Both the position numbers and the translations under genes were made by a program. Below, in pieces: positions 44,326-52,643 of a DNA stretch of 64,000 nucleotides (its first letter is position 1; each line of letters begins with the position of its first letter). The stretch spans positions 1 through 64,000 of the forward strand of contig FOSY01000003.1 in assembly GCA_900114405.1 (NCBI GenBank), written 5' to 3'. Under the pieces are notes generated by a model, which saw only the letters and a program-made list of their open reading frames with translations, was not told the origin of the DNA and did no database searches. The stretch is from Lachnospiraceae bacterium KH1T2 (GTDB taxonomy: Bacteria > Bacillota > Clostridia > Lachnospirales > Lachnospiraceae).

Positions 44326-44395
44326 ACGTTATACTGTCTATTCAGTTAATAAAATCTAAAGATGACTTACTATACCCAAATTCAGGTAGGTCAAT

Positions 44396-44429
44396 CTTTC
44401 GTATTTTACATAAAATGTACGACGAAAGG
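44396..44429 (+). promoter_or_regulatory. Hairpin over the ribosome site of the CdaR-like gene
   Basis: CTTTCGT/ACGAAAG 7-bp stem around an ATTTTACATAAAAT core. The 3' arm contains the GAAAG of the ribosome-binding site (12 bases before the ATG), so translation may be controlled. Confidence 0.35.
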
Positions 44430-44441
44430 CAGTAATAATAG

Positions 44442-45539
44442 ATGATAGCGAATCAGATAATCGCAACCTGCATTGAGGAACTGAATGAAATAACCAAGGT
44501 TAATTTTGCGGTACTTGATCTTGACGGTACGATCATTGCAAAGACAGATGAGAACTTTTATCTTTCGCCGCTCAGTGTGCGTTCATTCATTGACAGCATG
44601 GCTGATTCACAGGTTATTAATGAGTATCACCTTTTCAGGGTTGTTGATGGAGAAGTAACAGCGTATGTGCTTGCAGCATCAGGCGACAATGACACAGACT
44701 ACATGATGGGACGTGTTGCAGTCAGTGAGCTGGGACATCTGATAACTGCCTACAAGGAAAAGCTTGATAGAAATAACTTCTATCAGAGTCTCCTTTTGGA
44801 TAATATGCTTCTGGTTGATATATATAATAGAGCAAAGAAGCTTCATATCCGTTCAGATGCAAGAAGAACAGTTTTTCTCATCGAGCCGGAGCATCCAAGT
44901 GAGAATAACGGAATAGACATCATAAAGAGTCTTTTCTCTGATGCGGCAGGTGATTTTGTTACAGCTGTTGATGAAAAACAGGTAATTCTTATCAAGAGTC
45001 TTGATAGTATAGGGCATGAAGAAGAGAAAGCTGAGATTGAACGTACAGCAAAGACTATCGTTGATATGCTGAGCACTGAGGCAATGCTTAGTGTAAGGGT
45101 TGCCAATGGAACGATCGTAAATCAGATAAAGGATGTTTCACGTTCATACAAGGAAGCAAAGGTTGCTATGGAAGTAGGCAAGATCTTTGCAGAGGACAGC
45201 AGAGTTGCGTCATATGATTCTTTGGGAATCGGCAGACTTATCTATCAGCTTCCGGAAGCTATATGTCATCTGTTCCTTGATGAAATATTTGACGGTCCTA
45301 TCCCAGAGCATCTTGATGATGAGACAATGGTGACCATTAACAAATTCTTTGAGAATAATCTTAACGTGTCTGAGACAGCACGTCAGTTATTCGTTCACAG
45401 AAATACACTCGTTTATCGTGTGGAAAAGGTCGAGAAGGCAACAGGACTTGATATCAGGAAGTTTGATGATGCGCTTACACTTAAGATTGCATTGATGGTT
45501 ATTAATTATCTCAGATATCAGGAGACAAGTGGATACTGA
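44442..45539 (+). CDS. CdaR-family sugar-acid utilisation regulator
   Basis: 365 residues. The N-terminal sensory domain (about 1-130) has VLDLDGTIIAKTDE, as in sugar-diacid recognition domains. A GGDEF-like middle domain follows, and a PucR-type C-terminal helix-turn-helix has NKFFENNLNVSETARQLFVHRNTL and YRVEKVE (shown as separate motifs). It probably senses a small sugar acid and activates target genes elsewhere. It overlaps tadA by one base (TGATG). No diacid gene is close. Confidence 0.85.
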   Translation: MIANQIIATCIEELNEITKVNFAVLDLDGTIIAKTDENFYLSPLSVRSFIDSMADSQVINEYHLFRVVDGEVTAYVLAASGDNDTDYMMGRVAVSELGHLITAYKEKLDRNNFYQSLLLDNMLLVDIYNRAKKLHIRSDARRTVFLIEPEHPSENNGIDIIKSLFSDAAGDFVTAVDEKQVILIKSLDSIGHEEEKAEIERTAKTIVDMLSTEAMLSVRVANGTIVNQIKDVSRSYKEAKVAMEVGKIFAEDSRVASYDSLGIGRLIYQLPEAICHLFLDEIFDGPIPEHLDDETMVTINKFFENNLNVSETARQLFVHRNTLVYRVEKVEKATGLDIRKFDDALTLKIALMVINYLRYQETSGY

Positions 45540-46036
45540 TGCAGACAGCAGATGAAAAATATATGAAACAGGCAATAACGCAGGCGAGAAAGGCCTCCCG
45601 TATAGGGGAGGTTCCTATCGGCTGCGTAATTGTTTATGAGGGCAAGGTGATCGGACGTGGATATAATCGCAGAAAGACTGATCACAGTACACTTGCACAT
45701 GCAGAAATAGCAGCTATAAAGAAGGCAACTAAAGTACTCGGTGACTGGAGGCTTGAAGGATGCACGATGTATGTGACACTTGAGCCGTGTCCTATGTGTG
45801 CAGGGGCTATAGTTCAGGCGAGAATGGACCGATGTGTAATAGGGACAATGTCTCCGAAGTCAGGATGTGCGGGCTCTATACTGAATCTTCTTGATGAACC
45901 GCGGTTTAACCATCAGGTACAGATTGAGTCCGGAGTGCTTGGTGATAAATGTGCAGAGATATTGACCGAGTTTTTTAAGGAACTTAGAGGTAAAATTAAA
46001 CAAAAAAAGCTGGTGCAAGTTGTTAATATTGACTAA
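45539..46036 (+). CDS. tadA: tRNA-specific adenosine deaminase
   Basis: 165 residues. The zinc site is HAEIAAIKK (His and catalytic Glu) and PCPMCAGAIVQ (Cys-x-x-Cys). The sequence GEVPIGCVIV and the SPKSGCAGS loop are typical of TadA. It makes inosine at the wobble position of tRNA-Arg. Translationally coupled to the CdaR-like gene by a one-base overlap. The downstream acylation cassette appears to have its own promoter. Confidence 0.93.
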   Translation: MQTADEKYMKQAITQARKASRIGEVPIGCVIVYEGKVIGRGYNRRKTDHSTLAHAEIAAIKKATKVLGDWRLEGCTMYVTLEPCPMCAGAIVQARMDRCVIGTMSPKSGCAGSILNLLDEPRFNHQVQIESGVLGDKCAEILTEFFKELRGKIKQKKLVQVVNID

Positions 46037-46048
46037 TTGTGCTAGAAT
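46020..46048 (+). promoter_or_regulatory. Promoter of the acylation cassette, implying a leaderless mRNA
   Basis: TTGTTA (46020-46025), 17-base spacer, TAGAAT (46043-46048) with an extended TGC. Transcription would begin near 46055, only about 3 bases before the ATG of the first gene, and no ribosome site is visible there. Confidence 0.6.
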
Positions 46049-46057
46049 ACAAGCCAT

Positions 46058-47098
46058 ATGAATAAAAAGTTATATCTAAAATATCTGGTCATAATTTTCG
46101 TGTTTGCGGCGGTGTGGGTTTGGCTGCTGGCACGTCTTGCGGTGGTCATTACAGAGATAACGGATGATCACTATTACAAAGCTTTTAAGGAAAATGATAA
46201 AGGGTATATAGCACCATGGTATACCAATGGACTTCATGTAGTCGATGAGGGATTTATTTCAGAACTTGATCGTTTAACTTCAGATAAAAATAACAGCGGA
46301 AATATCATTGCGATCGGCTCTTCTCTGACAGCATTGGAATTTGATCCGGTCAAGCAGAAAGAACGGTTGCGTGACAGTTATGATATGTACATATTTGCCA
46401 GCGGAGGCGGATCATGGAGAACAAATATCATACTGGACAATCTTGTACGTAAAGAGTATCAGTACACAAAAAAAGATATTGTAAAGGTCGAAGTTTCCTA
46501 TTCTACATTTAGGAATGCAACTACGACTACGATAGCAGAGTCAACAATCGATAAGTGGGGAAAGTACAGAGTTACTTCTGAGTATGGAATCGAGGGAAAT
46601 AACCCTTTGCTGTCGCCTTTGTACGATCTTAACGTAAACCTGATGAGGATACAGAATGTTTTTGAACTTGCTGTATCATACATATCACCGGTTGACAGAG
46701 CTGCCAAGATCGGTCCCGGTAATTACCGGAATAATTACTTTAATCATGAAAATGTAGCTAAGGCATTCTCTGTAACGGATGACAAGATTGAAAAAATTGA
46801 AACGCAGTTGCTTCAATTGGATAATGAAACAAATGTAGTAGTAGAGTTTTCTCCTATTGCGCCGGGGCTTGCCCAGACTAAAAGCGGTAAGAAGTATATG
46901 AAATTCATCAAAAAGGGGATGAAGCCGTTTTTGAAGAAACACGGGATCAAGTACCTTGACTATAGAGGAAAGTATAAGGAAGAAGACTTTATAGATGGAG
47001 CGCACCTTTCTTATGATGCGTCGATCCGCTATACATTAAAATTAGATCATGATCTCAATGAAATGATCGATAAGATCAATGGAGAAGAAAATGAGTGA
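46058..47098 (+). CDS. DltD-like SGNH-type membrane-anchored acyl transfer protein
   Basis: 346 residues. One N-terminal membrane helix (about 7-32) places the rest outside. The SGNH motif I is AIGSSLTALEFD (Ser88-Ser89), and the final block has DGAHLS with Asp313 and His316, which complete the catalytic triad. In Dlt systems the SGNH protein DltD moves the acyl group to the polymer after the MBOAT protein. There is little similarity to DltD outside these blocks, so the call rests on fold and neighbours. It is the first gene of the cassette and overlaps the next by 8 bases. Polymer and acyl group are unknown. Confidence 0.7.
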   Translation: MNKKLYLKYLVIIFVFAAVWVWLLARLAVVITEITDDHYYKAFKENDKGYIAPWYTNGLHVVDEGFISELDRLTSDKNNSGNIIAIGSSLTALEFDPVKQKERLRDSYDMYIFASGGGSWRTNIILDNLVRKEYQYTKKDIVKVEVSYSTFRNATTTTIAESTIDKWGKYRVTSEYGIEGNNPLLSPLYDLNVNLMRIQNVFELAVSYISPVDRAAKIGPGNYRNNYFNHENVAKAFSVTDDKIEKIETQLLQLDNETNVVVEFSPIAPGLAQTKSGKKYMKFIKKGMKPFLKKHGIKYLDYRGKYKEEDFIDGAHLSYDASIRYTLKLDHDLNEMIDKINGEENE

Positions 47099-48872
47099 TG
47101 AACGTTTAAGAGCAGATGAATCTGTGACTAAGCTTCTTAAGATGGCTAAAGCGCTTGTGAAAGACCCTGAGAAGGAGTCAAAAGCCGACAGGTCGAAAGC
47201 ACCGCTGAAGATAGCTGTTTTAGGTACGCATTCTATCCAGCACTTTGTAGGAGTTTTAAGGCTGTATCTTGACAGGGCCGGAATTTATACAGATATTTAC
47301 GAAGGTGAGTATGATGGTATAAATATGGATGTTCTCGATGATTCATCAGAGCTTTATAAGTTTGAGCCTGATGCAGTCATCCTTATGATGAGATATTCTG
47401 ATCTTCATATGGATAAGACTTCTGACGTAGATGCTGAAATGGCGTATCTGAAGAATCTTTGGAACCATTTGAGCAGCATTCCGGGTGTGACGATACTTCA
47501 GACTAATTTTGCATCACCGGTCATGAGACCGTTTGGAGGGCTTGAGTCTTCTTATACAGATTCACTTCATTCGCTGATAAGAGCCTTGAATATGAAGCTT
47601 ACCGAAGAGCATCCATCGAATGTGCATATAGTTGATATGGAATACCTTTCATCTGTATATGGTAAGAGCAGTTGGTTTGACGAAGCGTCCTACTTCCTGA
47701 CAAAGCAGGGCTTTAGCCTGAGCTGCATGGGAACTGTTGCGAATGAAATGACAAATATTCTCGGTGCGATTTTCAGGCACACCAATAAATGTCTTGTGCT
47801 TGATCTGGATAACACGCTCTGGGGCGGAGTTGTCGGCGATGACGGTCCGCTTGGCATAGAGATAGATCCGCATAATGCAGTGGGTGAAGCATACAGACAT
47901 TTTCAGAAGTATGTGCTTTCACTTAAAAAACGTGGAGTTATACTTGCAGTTAATTCCAAGAATGATGAAGCGACAGCTAAAGAGCCTTTTGAGAAGAATC
48001 CGGATATGGTACTTAAGCTTGACGACATTGCCTGCTTCTGTGCGAACTGGAATGATAAGGCTTCAAATATGCAGTATATCGCGAAAAGCCTGAATATAGG
48101 CATTGATACGCTGGTCTTCTTTGACGATAATCCGGCAGAGCGCGAAATAGTACATAAGTTTTGCCCGGAAGTGACGGTCATAGATGTACCGGCTGATGCA
48201 GAAAACTACGTTAAAGCTCTTGATGAAGCGGCTGCCTTTGAGTGGGCATCAATAACGAAGGAAGACCGTGAGCGTTCTGATTCATATATCCAGAATGCCA
48301 AAAGAGAGGAAATGAAGTCGTCCTTTGTGGATTATGATGAGTATCTCAAAGCGCTTGAAATGAAAGGTAAATGCGGAGAAGTCGGCGAAGGCGAGCTTGA
48401 AAGGTTTGCACAGCTTACCAATAAGTCTAATCAGTTTAACTTAAGGACACAGCGCTACTCAGAAGGGCAGATAGCCGATCTTTGTAAATCAGATGATGCT
48501 AAGTGCATATATGTTTCGCTTACTGATAAATTTTCGTCCTACGGCGTTATCTCATGTATTGTCTTGAAGAGAGGCGATGCTGCCGGCTTTGGTAAAGAGG
48601 ATTGCTTCATAGATAACTGGTGTATGTCATGTCGTGTATTGAAGCGCGGCGTGGAAGACTTTGCGTTTAACGCAGTTAAGGAAGAAGCCCGCAAGATGGG
48701 ATGCAGAAGACTTGTAGGAGAGTTTATCCCAACTAAGAAAAACGGAATGGTTGAGAGCTTCTATGCAAAGATGGGCTTCAGACCGGCAGAAGATAAGACA
48801 AGAATTTTATATGAATATGATCTAGAGAAAGATACAGAGGAGAAAAAGATATGGATACAAAAGCAAGATTAA
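47091..48872 (+). CDS. FkbH-like HAD-superfamily glyceryl-loading enzyme
   Basis: 593 residues from the ATG at 47091 (GGAG 6 bases upstream). The in-frame ATG at 47079 has no ribosome site. The N-terminal half has an SGNH-like region. Residues about 230-400 are the FkbH HAD domain with LDLDNTLWGGVVGDDG (Asp238, Asp240) and VFFDDNPAERE. A GNAT-like domain ends the protein. Known FkbH enzymes dephosphorylate 1,3-bisphosphoglycerate and load the glyceryl group onto a carrier protein in methoxymalonyl-ACP synthesis. Here the carrier gene overlaps by 22 bases and no polyketide gene is present, so I infer glyceryl (or lactyl) loading for envelope acylation. Confidence 0.85.
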   Translation: MSDERLRADESVTKLLKMAKALVKDPEKESKADRSKAPLKIAVLGTHSIQHFVGVLRLYLDRAGIYTDIYEGEYDGINMDVLDDSSELYKFEPDAVILMMRYSDLHMDKTSDVDAEMAYLKNLWNHLSSIPGVTILQTNFASPVMRPFGGLESSYTDSLHSLIRALNMKLTEEHPSNVHIVDMEYLSSVYGKSSWFDEASYFLTKQGFSLSCMGTVANEMTNILGAIFRHTNKCLVLDLDNTLWGGVVGDDGPLGIEIDPHNAVGEAYRHFQKYVLSLKKRGVILAVNSKNDEATAKEPFEKNPDMVLKLDDIACFCANWNDKASNMQYIAKSLNIGIDTLVFFDDNPAEREIVHKFCPEVTVIDVPADAENYVKALDEAAAFEWASITKEDRERSDSYIQNAKREEMKSSFVDYDEYLKALEMKGKCGEVGEGELERFAQLTNKSNQFNLRTQRYSEGQIADLCKSDDAKCIYVSLTDKFSSYGVISCIVLKRGDAAGFGKEDCFIDNWCMSCRVLKRGVEDFAFNAVKEEARKMGCRRLVGEFIPTKKNGMVESFYAKMGFRPAEDKTRILYEYDLEKDTEEKKIWIQKQD

Positions 48873-49090
48873 ATGAAGTTTTCAGAGATGTTTTCGATGA
48901 TGATACAATAGAGATCACGGATGAAATGACAGCTGATGATATCGATGATTGGGACAGCCTTACACATGTACAGCTCGTAGTTGCAGTAGAAGAGGCATTT
49001 AAGTGCAAGTTCTCTACTGTTGAGGTAATGAAGCTTAAGAATGTTGGCGAATTTATCAAACTTATTGATAGAAAGACGGGAAATGCTTGA
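48851..49090 (+). CDS. Acyl carrier protein of the acylation cassette
   Basis: 79 residues, acidic, four-helix carrier fold. The attachment serine is Ser36 in DWDSLTHVQLV, the canonical DSL motif, to which a phosphopantetheine arm is added. Plays the role of DltC in the Dlt system, receiving the acyl group from the upstream FkbH-like enzyme and passing it to the MBOAT protein. It starts 22 bases before the FkbH stop and ends 8 bases into the MBOAT gene, so expression is tightly tied. It is distinct from fatty-acid AcpP, which has DSLDTVE. Confidence 0.88.
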   Translation: MDTKARLNEVFRDVFDDDTIEITDEMTADDIDDWDSLTHVQLVVAVEEAFKCKFSTVEVMKLKNVGEFIKLIDRKTGNA

Positions 49091-50303
49091 TTTTTCAATT
49101 GGAAGTGCTGCATTTGGCGCGCTGCTGCTGATAATGCCTTTGCTCATGAATATAAAAAAAGAGTGGAGACAGTATATATTTGTTGTTGTGAATATCATTG
49201 TATTTGTACTGACATTGAAAAGTGTCTATGCAGGGATATTGGCGGTTCTGTGGATTGTCACGCCATATCTTGTGGCACCGCTTTTGGTACAGGAGAGTGA
49301 GCACAGCATCAGCCGTTTTATAAAACCGCTGTTTTATGTCTGCATGCTGGTCGGATTTCTATATCTGATGCATTATGACTGGATAATCATATTTAAGAAA
49401 CTGCCGTATTTTGCGGCGCTTAAGTTTCTTGGGCTGTCATACCTCCTTTTCAGAGAGGTAGACTACACGATGCAGTATGAGTATCTCAAAGAGATGGAAG
49501 TGAGGATCACTTTCGTAGATTACCTGAATTATGTTTTGAACTTCTATACGATAATGGCAGGGCCTATAATGAGATATGAGGAGTTTGTAACAGACTTTTA
49601 TGAGGAAAAAGCACCGCTTTCCGGTGAAGATGTACTTGAACAGGCGCATAGGATATTATATGGTTATGTAAAGGTATATGTCATTTCCTCATTCATGTCA
49701 TGGTTTGCGACATATTGGTTCGGAAGGATAGATCAGGCAGGAAATTTCTTAAAAGCATGCATCATTTATTTGCTTTTTGCAGCATTCAATGCACTTTTTA
49801 TTTATTTTAATTTTGTCGGCTACTGTGATGTAGTTGCAGGTGGTGCGGCTCTTGCAGGGATGAAGCTTAGAGAAAACTTCAATAAGCCATATATGGCGAG
49901 GTCGATGAGTGAGTTTTGGAACAGACACCACATAACTCTTTCGGAGTGGATCAGAGATTACATATACAGTCCGGTCGTAAAGCAGTTCATAAGCGGGCCT
50001 TTTAAGAAAAATCTTTTCGCAGGGCAGTGTGCAGCTTTATTTGTAACATTCCTGATCGCGGGAATATGGCATGGTACAAACCTGAATTATGTCGTGTATG
50101 GAATACTTGAAGGAATCGGAGTGGTGATCGCTTCCGTTAGGAAGTCGAAGCTTCAGAAGAAGTATGGCAAGAAAGGCTATAAAGAATATGAGAAGAAACT
50201 GCCTGTAGCGATCTTTGAGCATGTATGGACAATGCTGTATGTGGCTCTTTCTTTCAGCTTTGTAGGCTATGATGTGATAGGCTTTTTGGCAGGAAAGGTT
50301 TAA
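49083..50303 (+). CDS. MBOAT-family membrane O-acyltransferase, DltB-like
   Basis: 406 residues from the ATG at 49083, overlapping the ACP gene by 8 bases. A longer frame to 49041 only adds ACP-coding sequence. About 11 membrane helices. MBOAT signatures are EFWNRHHITLSEWIRDYIYSP (His283) and AGIWHGTNLNYVVYG (His330). The 47-residue spacing between the two histidines equals that of the DltB catalytic pair as I recall it. It carries the acyl group from the ACP across the membrane. The next gene codes a 41-residue DltX-like partner. Confidence 0.9.
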   Translation: MLDFSIGSAAFGALLLIMPLLMNIKKEWRQYIFVVVNIIVFVLTLKSVYAGILAVLWIVTPYLVAPLLVQESEHSISRFIKPLFYVCMLVGFLYLMHYDWIIIFKKLPYFAALKFLGLSYLLFREVDYTMQYEYLKEMEVRITFVDYLNYVLNFYTIMAGPIMRYEEFVTDFYEEKAPLSGEDVLEQAHRILYGYVKVYVISSFMSWFATYWFGRIDQAGNFLKACIIYLLFAAFNALFIYFNFVGYCDVVAGGAALAGMKLRENFNKPYMARSMSEFWNRHHITLSEWIRDYIYSPVVKQFISGPFKKNLFAGQCAALFVTFLIAGIWHGTNLNYVVYGILEGIGVVIASVRKSKLQKKYGKKGYKEYEKKLPVAIFEHVWTMLYVALSFSFVGYDVIGFLAGKV

Positions 50304-50306
50304 GGG

Positions 50307-50432
50307 ATGTATAATCTTTTTAAGAAAGCACCGCTTTTGGTGAAATTATTGTGGCTCTCGCTGGAACTTGCCATTGTTCTTTATGCAATTTTTGTGGGAA
50401 CTACAACAACGGTACTTTATCAGGGATTTTAA
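50307..50432 (+). CDS. DltX-like microprotein
   Basis: 41 residues, read directly from the sequence 4 bases after the MBOAT stop. It has a short basic N-terminus, one membrane helix (about 10-30), then a threonine-rich stretch and the C-terminal motif VLYQGF. DltX proteins are about 50 residues with a single helix and a C-terminal motif of the form F-I-Y-N-x-F (from memory), and recent work on Dlt proposes that its conserved C-terminal tyrosine takes the acyl group from DltB before DltD. Tyr38 with Phe41 matches that pattern. This gene is too short to be found by most gene callers. The role is an inference from motif and position. Confidence 0.7.
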   Translation: MYNLFKKAPLLVKLLWLSLELAIVLYAIFVGTTTTVLYQGF

Positions 50433-50505
50433 AAAATGTATGCAACAAATGTACATATCGAAAGTACATAAATTTATTGCAAAATAGGGAAAGTGTGAAT
50501 ATAAT

Positions 50506-51432
50506 ATGAGACAAAATCAACCTACATTAGTAATTATGGCAGCAGGCATGGGATCACGCTACGGCGGACTTAAGCAGATTGATCCTGTAGATAACTATGG
50601 AAACAAGATCATTGATTTTTCTATCTATGATGCTGTTAAGGCAGGCTTTGCAAAGGTCATTTTCATCATCAAGGAAGAGAATCAGCAGGCTTTCAATGAA
50701 GCGATAGCTGACAGACTTAAAGGCAAGGTAGACATTGAGTTTGCATATCAGAAGCTTGAAGATCTTCCGGAAGGCTTCAGTGTTCCGGAAGGCAGAGAAA
50801 AGCCGTGGGGCACAGCACAGGCAGTGCTTGCAGCAAGAAATCTCATAGATGGTCCTTTTGCAGTAATAAATGCTGATGATTTCTATGGAAGAGAAGCTTT
50901 TGTAAAGATGCATGATTTTCTTGTCAACGCAGAAGATGATGATAAGTACCGTTATGCAATGGTTGGTTTCATTCTTAAGAATACTTTGACAGATAATGGT
51001 TATGTTTCAAGAGGAATATGTACGGTTTCTGAGGACAATTACCTTGTAGGCGTCAATGAGCATACTCATATTGAAAAAGATGGAGATGCTGCAAAATATA
51101 CAGAGGATGATGGAAAGAGCTGGAATCATTTCAGCGGAAACGAGACAGTTTCAATGAACTTCTGGGGATTTGGAAAGTCTATCGTTCCTGAACTTCAGAA
51201 AGCATTTGGAGAATTTCTTAAGAATCTTGATTCTGCGGAGAATCCACTCAAGGCAGAGTGCTATCTTCCAAGCGTTGTAGATCATTTGATCAAAAATAAT
51301 CAGGCAACAGCTGAAGTACTTACCTCTAATGATAAGTGGTTCGGGGTTACATATAAAGAGGACAAACCGGATGTTATGGCTTCAATCCAGAATCTTAAGG
51401 ATGCAGGAGTTTATCCGGAAAAGCTCTGGTGA
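50506..51432 (+). CDS. Sugar-phosphate nucleotidyltransferase family protein
   Basis: 308 residues. The N-terminal nucleotide-binding motif is MAAGMGSRYGGLKQID, followed by the substrate region NADDFYGREAFVKMHDFL (NADDFY is the metal loop) and GTAQAVLAA. The family makes NDP-sugars or related activated groups. The exact sugar cannot be read. AGGGAAAG lies 12 bases before the start. It is followed by galE with a 26-base gap. It may supply polymer precursors to the acylation cassette, but this is only a neighbourhood argument. Confidence 0.75.
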   Translation: MRQNQPTLVIMAAGMGSRYGGLKQIDPVDNYGNKIIDFSIYDAVKAGFAKVIFIIKEENQQAFNEAIADRLKGKVDIEFAYQKLEDLPEGFSVPEGREKPWGTAQAVLAARNLIDGPFAVINADDFYGREAFVKMHDFLVNAEDDDKYRYAMVGFILKNTLTDNGYVSRGICTVSEDNYLVGVNEHTHIEKDGDAAKYTEDDGKSWNHFSGNETVSMNFWGFGKSIVPELQKAFGEFLKNLDSAENPLKAECYLPSVVDHLIKNNQATAEVLTSNDKWFGVTYKEDKPDVMASIQNLKDAGVYPEKLW

Positions 51433-51458
51433 TATAAGACCAGAAGAGGAGGCAGATT

Positions 51459-52475
51459 ATGGCAATTCTTTTAACAGGCGGAGCAGGCTATATAGGCTCA
51501 CATACTTTAGTAGAACTTCTTAATGGCGGTTATGATGCCATTGTCATGGATAATTTTTCAAATTCTTCACCTAAGGCACTCGACAGAGTAGAGCAGCTCA
51601 CAGGTAAGAAAGTAAAGTGGTATGATGCAGACATCAGCAACCGTGATGATCTTGAAAAGATCTTTAGTGAAAATGATATTCAGGAAGTTATAAACTTTGC
51701 TTCACTTAAGGCAGTTGGCGAATCTGTAGAAAAGCCTTGGGAATACTATAATAACAACATCGGCGGAACATTGACTCTTCTCGATGTTATGAGAAAGCAT
51801 GGAGCAAAGAATTTCGTATTCTCTTCTTCAGCAACAGTTTATGGAGACCCTGCTATCATCCCTATCACAGAGGAGTGTCCGAAGGGTACATGCACAAACC
51901 CTTATGGCTGGACAAAGTGGATGCTTGAGCAGATACTTCTCGACATGCAGAAGGCTGATCCGGACTGGAACATGGTAATCCTTCGTTACTTCAACCCTAT
52001 CGGAGCACACCAGTCAGGTCTCATCGGTGAGAATCCTAACGGAATCCCGAATAACCTTATGCCTTACATCACACAGGTAGCAGTAGGCAAGCGCCCTGAG
52101 CTCGGTGTATTCGGCAATGACTATGATACTCCTGATGGAACAGGCGTAAGAGATTACCTCCACGTAGTTGATCTTGCAAAAGCTCACGTAAAAGCTATCG
52201 ATAAGCTCAGAACTAAGCCGGGCGCATTTATCTGCAACCTTGGCACAGGTCACGGCTACTCAGTACTTGATATCGTAAAAGCTTTTGAGAAGGTTAATGA
52301 CATCAAGATCCCTTACTCTATCAAGCCGCGTCGTGCAGGCGATATCGCTACATGCTACTGCAGTCCTGAGAAAGCAGAGAAAGAGCTTGGATGGAAGGCA
52401 GAGCTTGATATTGAAGATATGTGTCGTGATGCATGGAATTTCCAGAAGAATAACCCGAACGGATATGAGGATTGA
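51459..52475 (+). CDS. galE: UDP-glucose 4-epimerase
   Basis: 338 residues. The Rossmann NAD motif is GGAGYIGSH at the N-terminus. The catalytic tyrosine and lysine lie in [13 protein letters not shown] (YxxxK), with the [11 protein letters not shown] strand before it. It interconverts UDP-glucose and UDP-galactose, and fits with GH53 galactan use or polymer synthesis. AGAGGAGG precedes the ATG. A strong terminator follows. Confidence 0.94.
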   Translation: MAILLTGGAGYIGSHTLVELLNGGYDAIVMDNFSNSSPKALDRVEQLTGKKVKWYDADISNRDDLEKIFSENDIQEVINFASLKAVGESVEKPWEYYNNNIGGTLTLLDVMRKHGAKNFVFSSSATVYGDPAIIPITEECPKGTCTNPYGWTKWMLEQILLDMQKADPDWNMVILRYFNPIGAHQSGLIGENPNGIPNNLMPYITQVAVGKRPELGVFGNDYDTPDGTGVRDYLHVVDLAKAHVKAIDKLRTKPGAFICNLGTGHGYSVLDIVKAFEKVNDIKIPYSIKPRRAGDIATCYCSPEKAEKELGWKAELDIEDMCRDAWNFQKNNPNGYED

Positions 52476-52514
52476 TAAATTTCATTTTACAATTCATACG
52501 TTCGTCCGTATAAT

Positions 52515-52550
52515 AAAGACGTATAGCCTTTGGCTATACGTCTTTAGTTT
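52515..52550 (+). terminator. Terminator after galE
   Basis: A perfect stem AAAGACGTATAGCC/GGCTATACGTCTTT is followed by AGTTTTAT. Confidence 0.85.
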
Positions 52551-52588
52551 TATCTCGTTTACTGAGATAAAGGTTTCGCGTGACGAGA
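52551..52588 (+). promoter_or_regulatory. Mutually exclusive hairpins upstream of ftsH
   Basis: TATCTC (52551-52556) can pair with GAGATA (52564-52569), while TCTCGT (52553-52558) can pair with ACGAGA (52583-52588). These pairings compete. They may be a control switch or just coincidence. Confidence 0.3.
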
Positions 52589-52643
52589 CTTGAATAAAGT
52601 AAGTTTACATAAAAAAATAAAAAGAACAGGATGTGGTGAGTGC

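Larger units (their letters stand above)
44120..44441. other. Intergenic region with three tandem terminator hairpins
   Basis: This 322-base gene-free stretch carries hairpins at 44134-44158, 44172-44206 and 44296-44325, and a hairpin around the ribosome site of the next gene. No reading frame in it looks real. Confidence 0.7.

Noticed and set aside
46058..50303. A methoxymalonyl-ACP polyketide cluster, because of the FkbH enzyme
   Set aside because: No ketosynthase, acyl dehydrogenase, methyltransferase or hydroxyacyl dehydrogenase is near. MBOAT and SGNH partners point to polymer acylation instead.
50477..50505. Perfect-looking TTGCAA-17-TATAAT promoter directly before the nucleotidyltransferase
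   Set aside because: Transcription would start about 6 bases inside the coding sequence and remove the nucleotide-binding start of the protein, so it is probably coincidence.
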